Assembly (NCBI GenBank): GCA_905207385.1
Contig: CAJLLH010000102.1
Location: forward strand, 1 to 5,215
Direction of reading: 5' to 3'
Length of the DNA stretch: 5,215 nt
From: an uncultured Eubacteriales bacterium
GTDB taxonomy: Bacteria > Bacillota > Clostridia > Christensenellales > Borkfalkiaceae
How positions within the stretch are numbered: position 1 is the first letter of the stretch; each line of letters starts with the position of its first letter. The notes under the pieces were generated by a model that saw only the letters and a list, made by a program, of their open reading frames with translations, was not told the DNA's origin and searched no databases. Of the stretch, positions 1 to 5,215 are shown in pieces. The position numbers and the translations under genes were made by a program.

Positions 1-18
1 CGAAAGGCTGGGGTCGTT

Positions 19-378
19 ATGTCACGAGCGGGCACACAGAAACAGATGGAAATTCTGAAGTTTATCGAGAGCTTTCAGGAAGAAAACGGCTATTCTCCTA
101 CCGTTCGCGAAATCTGCACGGCCGTTGGGCTTTCCTCTACGTCCACCGTACACAGCCATTTGCTGAAACTGACGCAGCAGGGTTATTTGCAGCGCGACGG
201 GCGCAAATCCCGTGTGACGCGCGTCGTGCAGGATCTCGATAAAAAAGAAAGCGAAAAAATCGCAATCAACGGGAATACAGGCAAGCTGATTAATTTATCC
301 GCACTCACACTGCAGCCCATAAACAATCAGGCGGAAGATTGCACCACACAGGGCGCGCGCAACGGCGCGGCGCATTGA
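19..378 (+). CDS. LexA-like winged-helix DNA-binding protein lacking the S24 peptidase domain
   Basis: A 119-residue protein whose first 70 residues match the N-terminal winged helix-turn-helix domain of Firmicutes LexA: helix 1 about residues 6-22, the YSPTVREI segment at 25-32, helix 2 through VGLSS, a recognition helix around 41-54 (STSTVHSHLLKL) and a wing at 56-70. Full LexA is about 200 aa and has an Ala-Gly cleavage site followed by a Ser/Lys peptidase fold. None of this is present: residues 71-119 are a polar tail with no recognisable domain, and the 124 bases after the stop do not encode the missing part. Without that domain it could neither self-cleave on RecA nor dimerise in the usual way. 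I infer either a stand-alone DNA-binding regulator or a decayed lexA. The frame is open back to base 1, so the true start could lie upstream; the ATG at 19 fits the family's N-terminus, with only a weak GGGG at 10-13 as ribosome binding site. Codon use (CTG-rich Leu, few ATA) differs from its neighbours. Confidence 0.8.
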   Translation: MSRAGTQKQMEILKFIESFQEENGYSPTVREICTAVGLSSTSTVHSHLLKLTQQGYLQRDGRKSRVTRVVQDLDKKESEKIAINGNTGKLINLSALTLQPINNQAEDCTTQGARNGAAH

Positions 379-415
379 GGCACACAAAAAAAGAGAGAAA
401 AATATCGGGCTATAC

Positions 416-478
416 GCCGCAAGGGAGCGGCAAAACATTTTTTCATGCGCGAAGGCGCATTTCAGGCGGGTTGCCGCC
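416..478 (+). promoter_or_regulatory. Structured leader with three tandem stem-loops and a competing pairing
   Basis: Three small GC-rich stem-loops stand in a row before the ribosome binding site of the next gene: GCCGC/GCGGC at 416-420/427-431, ATGCGC/GCGCAT at 445-450/455-460 with a GAAG loop, and GGCGG/CCGCC at 465-469/474-478. Bases 427-433 (GCGGCAA) are also exactly complementary to 471-477 (TTGCCGC). That 7-bp pairing would break the first and third stems while enclosing the second. A run of six T lies at 438-443, seven bases after the first stem. Two exclusive folds before a gene suggest RNA-level control, but I match no known riboswitch class. Pairings were found by eye and no energy was calculated. 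Confidence 0.4.
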
Positions 479-482
479 ATAT

Positions 483-489
483 AAAGGAG
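483..489 (+). promoter_or_regulatory. Ribosome binding site of the DUF4097-like gene, unusually distant
   Basis: AAAGGAG lies 13 bases before the ATG at 503, with an A-rich spacer. This is longer than the usual 5-9 bases, yet no closer in-frame ATG, GTG or TTG exists, so 503 remains the only reasonable start. It begins five bases after the last leader stem-loop, so folding of that stem could affect its accessibility. Confidence 0.6.
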
Positions 490-502
490 TAAAAAAAGAT
501 TA

Positions 503-1276
503 ATGCATAATTTCAGAAAACACGCAGCTTTCCGCGCAAATGCGGACGTCGTTGAAATAAATCTTGACACAATAAACGCAGACATAAACATTTTAAGCTC
601 TTCCGAGCCCAATCTTTACATAGAGTATTCAAAAAACCTCCGCGCCAAAATTACTGAAGCGGACGGAATTGTAAGCCTTAAGCAGGGCAAAAGCCTTTTC
701 AACAGCTTCAGACGCCCTCTGCTTACCGTTTACGTACCCGAATGCAACGTTCCCGACATAAATATCGTCGCGGACAGAACCAACCTTAAAATCGGTGGCG
801 GAATTTACAAGGACGCCAACATCCTCGGCAGAGAGATAAGGGCTGTCATTAACTCCGCCGCGTTTGAAAACCTTAAAATAAAAGCCGACGCCTTGGACGT
901 TTCGGCAGACGGTATACTTGTTAAAAACCTTTCAAGCGCACTCGCCGCAGACGGCAGAGTGGAAATTGACAAAGCCTTCTGCAAAAAGGCTGAATGCCGC
1001 GTAAAACGCGGAAATATAGGTTTGTGCAACTCTGCGTGCGACTTTGCCGTTTTAAATTCAGAAGACGGCAACATTGCAGCCTGCATGCTTGGTTGCGAAA
1101 GCGAATATACCATTGACCTTGACGGCGCAGCCGTAAGCGGAAAAGATAACCTTTCCACAAGCGGAAAATCTATAAGGGCGCGCGCAGCCAGGGGCAGCGT
1201 AGTTCTGGACTTTACCAACCCGCCCAGATTTAACGAGGCGGAAGAACTCGGATACGGCGAAGAGCTCCGCGCGTAA
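503..1276 (+). CDS. Probable DUF4097-type beta-strand-repeat protein, function unknown
   Basis: A 257-residue protein built of short alternating beta-type segments (for example DVVEINLDTINADINIL at residues 15-31, then repeated runs of the NLKIKADALDVSAD kind) and ending in a TSGKSIRARAARGSVVLDF segment at 219-237. This regular pattern and ending resemble DUF4097 'putative adhesin' proteins, which fold as a right-handed beta solenoid; the match is by eye and the family has no firm enzymatic role. There is no signal peptide and no membrane segment, so the protein is probably cytoplasmic. It has seven cysteines (81, 160, 165, 175, 179, 194, 198), including two CxxxC pairs, which is unusual for this fold and could reflect metal or redox binding, though that is unproven. 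Codon use (ATA, CTT) matches the leu genes, so it looks native. It lies 124 bases after the LexA-like gene and 151 bases before leuC, and no terminator is seen before leuC. Confidence 0.65.
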   Translation: MHNFRKHAAFRANADVVEINLDTINADINILSSSEPNLYIEYSKNLRAKITEADGIVSLKQGKSLFNSFRRPLLTVYVPECNVPDINIVADRTNLKIGGGIYKDANILGREIRAVINSAAFENLKIKADALDVSADGILVKNLSSALAADGRVEIDKAFCKKAECRVKRGNIGLCNSACDFAVLNSEDGNIAACMLGCESEYTIDLDGAAVSGKDNLSTSGKSIRARAARGSVVLDFTNPPRFNEAEELGYGEELRA

Positions 1277-1427
1277 AACTTAAAGTTACCGCGAAATACC
1301 AATACCGCATAAATGCTTTAAGTTAGCGCAAAAAAGTCTTTAAATCAAACTGAAAACGCAAAAAACAGATTGCAGAAAGAAAATCACTTCGCGCTTTACG
1401 CGCGGCTTACAATAAGGAGAAATCACT
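1277..1427 (+). promoter_or_regulatory. leuC leader region with inverted and direct repeats
   Basis: This 151-base non-coding stretch separates the DUF4097-like gene from leuC. AACTTAAAG at 1277-1285 is exactly complementary to CTTTAAGTT at 1316-1324; between them TACCGC occurs at 1287-1292 and 1303-1308, with another TACC at 1297. CGCAAAAAA occurs at 1327-1335 and again 30 bases later at 1357-1365. A 5-bp hairpin, CGCGC/GCGCG at 1390-1394/1400-1404 with loop TTTAC, sits just before the ribosome binding site. None has a following T-run, so no terminator or attenuator is visible, and I find no convincing promoter or leucine-rich leader peptide. The repeats could be operator sites, but this is weak inference. 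Confidence 0.3.
1414..1419 (+). promoter_or_regulatory. Ribosome binding site fixing the leuC start
   Basis: AAGGAG lies 8 bases before the ATG at 1428. LeuC has three nearby in-frame ATGs (1428, 1434, 1440); this spacing favours the first and would be 14 or more bases for the others. Confidence 0.8.
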
Positions 1428-2687
1428 ATGCCGATGACTATGTCGCAGAAAATCCTTGCGGCGCACGCAGGGCTTAAAGAGGTCAAGGCAGGGCAGCTTA
1501 TACAGGCAAAATTAGACCTGGTGCTCGCCAACGATATCACGGGCCCCGTAGCAATCAAGGAATTTAAAAAAGCAGGCGCCGAAAAGGTTGCAGACAGCGC
1601 AAAAGTTGCGCTTGTTATGGACCACTTTGCGCCCAACAAAGATATTAAAAGCGCGCAGCATTGCAAGCTGTGCCGCGATTTTGCCGCCGAACAAAACCTT
1701 GAAAACTTTTTCGACGTAGGCACGATGGGCATAGAACACGCACTGCTCCCCGAACAGGGGCTTGTAGGCGCGGGCGACCTTGTAATAGGGGCTGACTCCC
1801 ACACCTGCACTTACGGCGCACTGGGCGCGTTCTCCACGGGCGTCGGCTCAACCGATATGGCGGCGGGAATGCTCAGCGGCGAATGCTGGTTCAAAGTGCC
1901 TTCGGCAATAAAATTCGTGCTTAAGGGCAAACCCGCAAAAAACGTGTGCGGCAAAGACCTTATACTTCACATTATAGGAATGATAGGCGTTGACGGCGCG
2001 CTTTACAAATCGATGGAATTTTACGGCGACGGCGTAAAGCACCTTTCCATGGACGACAGATTCACCGTATGCAACATGGCAATCGAGGCGGGCGCTAAAA
2101 ACGGCATTTTCCCCGTAGACGCGCTCACGCTTGAATATATGAACGGACGCTTTAAGCGCAGCCCTAAAATTTATATGGCTGACGACAACGCGGAGTACGA
2201 CGAAGAATATGAAATCGACCTTTCCGCGCTTAAGCCTACGGTATCCTTCCCCCACCTGCCCGAAAACACAAAGACTCCCGAACAATGGGGCGATATAAAG
2301 ATAGACCAGGTTGTTATAGGCAGCTGCACGAACGGAAGAATTTCCGATTTGAGAATTGCGGCAAAGGTTTTGAAAAGCAAAAAGGTTGCAAAGGGCGTGC
2401 GCACCATAATCATACCCGCCACCAACGAAGTTTACCTTCAGGCAATAAAAGAAGGGCTTGTTGAAACGTTCATAAAAGCGGGCGCGATAGTTTCCACCCC
2501 CACCTGCGGCCCCTGCCTCGGCGGGCATATGGGAATACTTGCGGAAAATGAAAGGTGCGTTTCCACCACAAACCGCAACTTTGTAGGCAGAATGGGTCAC
2601 ATTACGAGCGAAGTTTACTTAGCTTCGCCTTACGTAGCCGCGGCAAGCGCCGTTGCGGGCAGACTTGCAACGCCCGAGGAGGTCTGA
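1428..2687 (+). CDS. leuC: 3-isopropylmalate dehydratase large subunit
   Basis: Large catalytic subunit of the LeuCD isomerase, which converts 2-isopropylmalate to 3-isopropylmalate through a dehydrated intermediate in cytoplasmic leucine synthesis. The 419-residue length and the N-terminus [18 protein letters not shown] place it in the short HacA/archaeal-clostridial class rather than the longer (about 465 aa) proteobacterial LeuC. The three cysteines that hold the [4Fe-4S] cluster are present: C300 in GSCTNGR and C360 and C363 in PTCGPCLGG. Other aconitase-family signatures are [21 protein letters not shown] from residue 121, the MDHFAPNK segment at 64-71 and [11 protein letters not shown] near the C-terminus. 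The reading frame is intact. leuD begins one base after its stop, so the two subunits are translationally coupled and can be made in equal amounts. Because homoaconitase and citramalate-pathway isomerases share this fold, exact substrate range is less sure than the family, but the leuB neighbour supports isopropylmalate. Confidence 0.97.
   Translation: MPMTMSQKILAAHAGLKEVKAGQLIQAKLDLVLANDITGPVAIKEFKKAGAEKVADSAKVALVMDHFAPNKDIKSAQHCKLCRDFAAEQNLENFFDVGTMGIEHALLPEQGLVGAGDLVIGADSHTCTYGALGAFSTGVGSTDMAAGMLSGECWFKVPSAIKFVLKGKPAKNVCGKDLILHIIGMIGVDGALYKSMEFYGDGVKHLSMDDRFTVCNMAIEAGAKNGIFPVDALTLEYMNGRFKRSPKIYMADDNAEYDEEYEIDLSALKPTVSFPHLPENTKTPEQWGDIKIDQVVIGSCTNGRISDLRIAAKVLKSKKVAKGVRTIIIPATNEVYLQAIKEGLVETFIKAGAIVSTPTCGPCLGGHMGILAENERCVSTTNRNFVGRMGHITSEVYLASPYVAAASAVAGRLATPEEV
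2676..2682 (+). promoter_or_regulatory. Ribosome binding site fixing the leuD start
   Basis: GAGGAGG lies inside the last codons of leuC, 6 bases before the ATG at 2689. It rules out the longer open frame that begins at TTG 2653, whose extra 12 residues overlap leuC and match nothing in LeuD. Confidence 0.85.
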
Positions 2688-2688
2688 A

Positions 2689-3180
2689 ATGCAGGTTAAA
2701 GGCAAAGTTTTCAAATACGGGAACGACGTTGATACCGACGTTATAATCCCCGCAAGATACCTTAACACAACTTCCGAAAAAGAGCTTGCAAGCCATTGCA
2801 TGGAAGATATTGACCCCGACTTTGTTAAAAAAGTGAGCGCAGGCGACATTATAGTAGCCGAAGATAACTTCGGTTGCGGCTCTTCGCGCGAGCACGCGCC
2901 GATAGCAATCAAAGCCAGCGGCGTAAGCCTTGTAATAGCCAACAGCTTTGCGCGCATTTTTTACCGCAACAGCATAAACATAGGGCTTCCCATACTCGAA
3001 TGCCCCGAAGCCGTTGCAGGCATAAGCGCGGGCGATACCGTATCCTGCGACCTCGGCGTGGGTCTGATTAAAAACGAGACGACGGGCAAAAGCTATAAAG
3101 CCGAACCCTTCCCCCCGTTCATTCAGGAAATAATCGCCGACGGCGGACTAATGGCGCACCTTAAAAAGAAAAAGTCGTAA
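2689..3180 (+). CDS. leuD: 3-isopropylmalate dehydratase small subunit
   Basis: Small subunit of the LeuCD isomerase, supplying the swivelling domain that closes over the iron-sulfur active site of LeuC and helps set substrate specificity. At 163 residues it is the short class that pairs with HacA-type LeuC; proteobacterial LeuD is about 200 aa. Family motifs are clear: [16 protein letters not shown] at 10-25, [14 protein letters not shown] at 58-71 with the substrate-binding GSSREH loop, and [18 protein letters not shown] at 84-101. The protein ends in a lysine-rich tail (HLKKKKS). The start at 2689 is one base after the leuC stop and is backed by GAGGAGG 6 bases upstream. leuB follows after 24 bases with no terminator, so all three genes should share a transcript. 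Of the 17 Ile codons counted by eye, 9 are ATA, and 5 of 9 Leu codons are CTT, typical of this window from base 503 on. Confidence 0.97.
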   Translation: MQVKGKVFKYGNDVDTDVIIPARYLNTTSEKELASHCMEDIDPDFVKKVSAGDIIVAEDNFGCGSSREHAPIAIKASGVSLVIANSFARIFYRNSINIGLPILECPEAVAGISAGDTVSCDLGVGLIKNETTGKSYKAEPFPPFIQEIIADGGLMAHLKKKKS

Positions 3181-3204
3181 ATTGTTGCGCAAAAGAGGTT
3201 TATT

Positions 3205-4278
3205 ATGAAATACAACATAGCCGTACTTTCGGGCGACGGCATAGGGCCCGAAATCTGCGCGGGCGCAATTAAAGTTCTCAATAAAACAGGCGAAAAGTTC
3301 GGGCATACATTCAATTTTGAAGAGTTGCCCATAGGCGGCATCGCCATAGACAATTACGGCACTCCCCTCCCCGATTTCACGGTTGAAAAGTGCCTTGCTT
3401 CCGACAGCGTGCTTTTAGGCGCAGTCGGCGGATACAAATGGGACAATATGCCCGGCGACAAGCGACCCGAAAAGGGACTTTTGGGCATTCGCAAAGCGAT
3501 GGGGCTTTATTCCAACATACGCCCCGCCAAGCTGTGGCCCAGCCTTGCGCACGCATCGCCGCTTAAATACGAACTTGTAAAAAACGGCGTTGAAATTATT
3601 ATAGTGCGCGAACTTATAGGCGGCATTTACTTCGGCGAGCGCGGAAAGGGCGAAGAAAACGGCGCGGAATACGCGTGGGATACCGAAAAATATTCCGTGC
3701 CCGAAATAGAGCGCATAACGCGCATAGCCTGCGAACTGGCTTCAAAGCGCAGCAAAAAGCTTGTTTCCGTAGACAAGGCAAACGTGCTTGAAAGCTCAAG
3801 GCTGTGGAGAAAGACGGTGCACGCTTACGCCGCCGAACACTATCCCGACATAGAGGTTACCGACGTTCTGGTAGACAATATGGCGATGCAGATTGTAAAA
3901 AATCCCGCCCAGTTCGACGTAGTCGTAACCTCCAACATCTTCGGCGACATTCTCTCCGACGAGGCGGCTCAGGTTACGGGTTCAATCGGAATGCTTGCCT
4001 CCTCCTCTTTAGGCGACGGAACGCGCGGGCTTTACGAGCCCATACACGGCTCTGCGCCCGACATTGCCGGGCAGGATATAGCCAACCCCATAGCCACGGT
4101 GCTTGCCGCCGCCATGATGCTGCGCGACAGCTTCGGGCTTACAAAGGAGTACGACGCGATAGTTTCCGCCATAGAAAAGGTGCTTGACGAAGGCTGGAGA
4201 ACGGCAGACATTTACAGCGAAGGCTGCAAAAAGGTAAAAGGCAGCCGTATGGCTGAGCTTATATGCGAAAATATATAA
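3205..4278 (+). CDS. leuB: 3-isopropylmalate dehydrogenase
   Basis: Cytoplasmic NAD-dependent enzyme that oxidises and decarboxylates 3-isopropylmalate, giving 2-oxoisocaproate, the immediate precursor of leucine. The 357-residue length is normal. Visible signatures in order: GDGIGPEI at 10-17; [17 protein letters not shown] at 91-107 with substrate-binding R96 and R106; R135 and catalytic Y142 in [13 protein letters not shown]191 in VDKANVL; metal-binding D224, D248 and D252 in VDNMAMQ and [10 protein letters not shown]; and the cofactor loop HGSAPDIAG with D286, the Asp typical of NAD rather than NADP use. The [10 protein letters not shown] and RP..GLLGIRK patterns are those of isopropylmalate dehydrogenase rather than isocitrate or tartrate dehydrogenase. 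AGAGG at 3194-3198 lies 6 bases before the ATG. It is the third gene of leuCDB. No U-tract terminator follows directly; the next structure is the hairpin at 4333-4361. Confidence 0.97.
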   Translation: MKYNIAVLSGDGIGPEICAGAIKVLNKTGEKFGHTFNFEELPIGGIAIDNYGTPLPDFTVEKCLASDSVLLGAVGGYKWDNMPGDKRPEKGLLGIRKAMGLYSNIRPAKLWPSLAHASPLKYELVKNGVEIIIVRELIGGIYFGERGKGEENGAEYAWDTEKYSVPEIERITRIACELASKRSKKLVSVDKANVLESSRLWRKTVHAYAAEHYPDIEVTDVLVDNMAMQIVKNPAQFDVVVTSNIFGDILSDEAAQVTGSIGMLASSSLGDGTRGLYEPIHGSAPDIAGQDIANPIATVLAAAMMLRDSFGLTKEYDAIVSAIEKVLDEGWRTADIYSEGCKKVKGSRMAELICENI

Positions 4279-4291
4279 AATACAATAAAAC

Positions 4292-4317
4292 TTGTTAAAA
4301 AATATTGCAAATATAAT
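4292..4317 (+). promoter_or_regulatory. Candidate promoter for yggS
   Basis: A perfect -10 box, TATAAT, is at 4312-4317 in an AT-rich stretch just after leuB. The best -35-like hexamer, TTGTTA at 4292-4297, is only 14 bases away, shorter than the 16-18 preferred by the main sigma factor, and there is no TG extension of the -10. If used, transcription would begin near 4324 and place the hairpin at 4333-4361 at the very 5' end of the yggS message. The -10 is strong but the pair as a whole is moderate. Confidence 0.45.
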
Positions 4318-4332
4318 TTGTCAGAATTTAAC

Positions 4333-4361
4333 GGCCGCGGCGCGGAAAGCGCGCCGCGGCC
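4333..4361 (+). repeat. Perfect 12-bp GC-only hairpin between leuB and yggS
   Basis: GGCCGCGGCGCG at 4333-4344 and its exact reverse complement at 4350-4361 flank a GAAAG loop. All 24 stem bases are G or C, in an otherwise AT-rich gap. It lacks the T-run of an intrinsic terminator on either strand. It ends 17 bases before the yggS ribosome binding site. Possible roles are 3'-end protection of the leuCDB message, a 5' stabilising stem for yggS, or a dispersed palindromic element; sequence alone does not decide. Confidence 0.85.
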
Positions 4362-4378
4362 TGAACATTGACTTATTC

Positions 4379-4384
4379 AGAAGG
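4379..4384 (+). promoter_or_regulatory. Ribosome binding site fixing the yggS start
   Basis: AGAAGG lies 6 bases before the ATG at 4391. It supports that start over the longer open frame running back to TTG 4292, whose extra 33 residues are a translation of the promoter and hairpin region. Confidence 0.75.
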
Positions 4385-4390
4385 CTTTAT

Positions 4391-5056
4391 ATGATAGAAG
4401 AAAACGTTAAAAAGTTGCTTGCGGAAACGGGCGAAAACCCGTTCGGGGAAAAGGTAACGCTTGTAGCCGCAGTAAAAACGCAGACCGTTGAAGATATAAA
4501 CCGCGCGATTGCTGCCGGAATTACCGATATAGGCGACAATCACGTTCAGGAATTCCGCGACAAGTACGACGGCATTACGGGTAACCCCAACCGCCACTTT
4601 ATAGGACATCTGCAGACCAACAAGGTAAAGTACCTTATCGGCAGAACATACCTTTACCAGTCGGTAGACAGGCTTGAGCTCGCGGAAGAAATTTCAAAAA
4701 GGAGCGAACGCGCAGGCGTTGTTTCCGACTGCCTTATTCAGATAAACATCGGCAACGAGGAAACAAAGGGCGGATTTGAATACGACGAAGGGCTTGCCGC
4801 TTACCAAAAAATAAGCGCTATGCCCGCGCTTAAAATAAAAGGGCTTATGGCAATGCTGCCCTTTTCAGACGACGAAGAGCTTCTGCGCACGCTTGCAAAA
4901 AAAATGCGCACGCTGTTTGAAAAGCTGCGCGATAAAGACGAAAACATCAGATACCTTTCCATGGGCATGAGCGGCGACTGGAAACTTTGCGTTGAGTGCG
5001 GATCTAACATGGTGCGCCTGGGCACTTCCATATTCGGAGCCAGGCATTACAACTGA
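4391..5056 (+). CDS. yggS: YggS/PROSC family pyridoxal 5'-phosphate-binding homeostasis protein
   Basis: A 221-residue single-domain protein of the alanine-racemase-like TIM-barrel family that binds pyridoxal phosphate (PLP) and keeps its free level in check; no catalytic reaction is established for the family. K29 in LVAAVKTQ is the expected PLP lysine. Other signatures are DIGDNHVQEF at 46-55, HFIGHLQTNKVKYL at 69-82, INIGNEETKGGF at 118-129, KIKGLMAMLPF, LSMGMSGDW, and near the C-terminus the phosphate-binding segment GSNMVRLGTSIFGAR. The usual GEN(R/Y)VQE motif reads GDNHVQE here, a mild variation. Length and the distance to K29 support the ATG at 4391. It follows leuB by 112 bases with its own candidate promoter, and a terminator follows 19 bases after its stop, so it may be a single-gene unit or the tail of the leu operon. 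In many Gram-positive bacteria yggS instead lies near sepF and division genes, so this placement is less common. Confidence 0.95.
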   Translation: MIEENVKKLLAETGENPFGEKVTLVAAVKTQTVEDINRAIAAGITDIGDNHVQEFRDKYDGITGNPNRHFIGHLQTNKVKYLIGRTYLYQSVDRLELAEEISKRSERAGVVSDCLIQINIGNEETKGGFEYDEGLAAYQKISAMPALKIKGLMAMLPFSDDEELLRTLAKKMRTLFEKLRDKDENIRYLSMGMSGDWKLCVECGSNMVRLGTSIFGARHYN

Positions 5057-5075
5057 ACAAATAACGCTTAAAAGC

Positions 5076-5114
5076 AAGCTATCGGCAAAAAAATTGCGGA
5101 TAGCTTTTTTGTTT
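5076..5114 (+). terminator. Rho-independent terminator after yggS
   Basis: AAGCTATC at 5076-5083 pairs with GATAGCTT at 5099-5106. Inside, after a G-G mismatch, GCAA at 5085-5088 pairs with TTGC at 5094-5097 around a loop of five A. A T-rich run (six T, G, three T) at 5105-5114 follows directly. This is a good intrinsic terminator closing the transcription unit. Confidence 0.9.
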
Positions 5115-5118
5115 AAGA

Positions 5119-5146
5119 TTGCCCAAATAAAATGCTTAATTATAAG
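5119..5146 (+). promoter_or_regulatory. Candidate promoter for a gene beyond the right edge
   Basis: TTGCCC at 5119-5124 and TATAAG at 5141-5146 are separated by 16 bases, four and five matches out of six to the standard boxes. It lies just past the terminator and points out of the window. The repeat CTGCAAC at 5147-5153 and 5159-5165 overlaps the predicted start of transcription. No gene is visible in the last 100 bases. Confidence 0.3.
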
Positions 5147-5215
5147 CTGCAACAAATTCTGCAACTACAATATTTGTTTTTGCGATGTCAGTTCAAACAC
5201 TAAAAATAGCAGAAA

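Noticed and set aside
738..755. A GAAT...GTTC pair resembling a Gram-positive LexA box
   Set aside because: The half-sites are imperfect and have the wrong spacing, and the site lies inside a coding region; I saw no LexA box upstream of any gene here.
1285..1293. GTTACCGCG resembling the T-box antiterminator core
   Set aside because: The UGGN part needed to pair with the tRNA end is absent, there is no terminator after it, and it comes just after a stop codon, leaving no room for the specifier stem outside the upstream gene.
805..1302. A 165-codon open frame on the - strand over the DUF4097-like gene
   Set aside because: The + strand gene has a ribosome binding site, host-like codon use and a regular beta-repeat pattern; the - strand translation is low-complexity Ser/Ala/Leu.
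1313..1321. Minimal leader frame ATG CTT TAA (Met-Leu-stop) before leuC
   Set aside because: It has no ribosome binding site and no downstream attenuator; a two-codon frame is expected by chance.
1370..1413. Promoter boxes before leuC (TTGCAG at 1370, TACAAT at 1408)
   Set aside because: TTGCAG has no acceptable -10 at 16-18 bases, and TACAAT has no -35 and would start transcription beyond the ribosome binding site.
1848..2600. A 250-codon open frame on the - strand inside leuC
   Set aside because: It lies wholly within leuC, whose family motifs are unambiguous, and its translation resembles no protein; it is a by-product of leuC's codon bias.
3804..4187. A 127-codon + strand open frame in another frame of leuB
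   Set aside because: Its arginine-rich translation is an out-of-frame reading of conserved leuB sequence.
4292..4390. N-terminal extension of YggS to TTG 4292
   Set aside because: It would translate the promoter and hairpin region, matches nothing in the family, and the ATG at 4391 has a well-placed ribosome binding site.
1..5215. tRNA or rRNA genes, CRISPR arrays, insertion sequences
   Set aside because: No tRNA-like arms, no regularly spaced repeats and no transposase-like coding sequence were seen on either strand.

Overview
This window looks like chromosomal DNA from a Gram-positive-type anaerobe, most likely an uncultured member of the Clostridia. The evidence is AGGAGG-like ribosome binding sites ahead of nearly every gene, short clostridial/archaeal-type isopropylmalate isomerase subunits (LeuC 419 aa, LeuD 163 aa), a Firmicutes-type LexA DNA-binding domain, and codon use rich in ATA (Ile) and CTT (Leu). 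The exact taxon cannot be read from this sequence. All supported genes are on the + strand.

Layout. Positions 19-378 encode a LexA-like winged-helix protein that ends without the autocleavage/peptidase domain. Its codon use differs from the rest of the window. Positions 379-502 hold a structured leader with three small GC-rich stem-loops and a competing 7-bp long-range pairing. Positions 503-1276 encode a probable DUF4097-type beta-repeat protein with seven cysteines and no signal peptide; its function is unknown. Positions 1277-1427 are a 151-base leader before leuC with a 9-base inverted repeat and short direct repeats. Positions 1428-4278 are leuC-leuD-leuB, tightly packed and almost certainly one operon. 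Positions 4279-4390 carry a candidate promoter and a perfect 12-bp GC-only hairpin. Positions 4391-5056 encode the YggS/PROSC-type pyridoxal phosphate-binding protein. An intrinsic terminator follows at 5076-5114. The last 100 bases hold only a candidate promoter and a short direct repeat.

How the genes work together. LeuC and LeuD form the [4Fe-4S] isomerase that converts 2-isopropylmalate to 3-isopropylmalate. LeuB then oxidises 3-isopropylmalate to the precursor of 2-oxoisocaproate. These are the second and third steps of leucine synthesis. The first enzyme, LeuA, is not in this window. YggS handles free pyridoxal phosphate, the cofactor of the transaminase that finishes branched-chain amino acid synthesis, so its place next to leuB makes metabolic sense, although a separate promoter is likely.

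I see no clear new multi-gene system. The points most worth a second look are the peptidase-less LexA with foreign-looking codon use, the switch-like leader before the DUF4097 gene, and the very stable hairpin between leuB and yggS.
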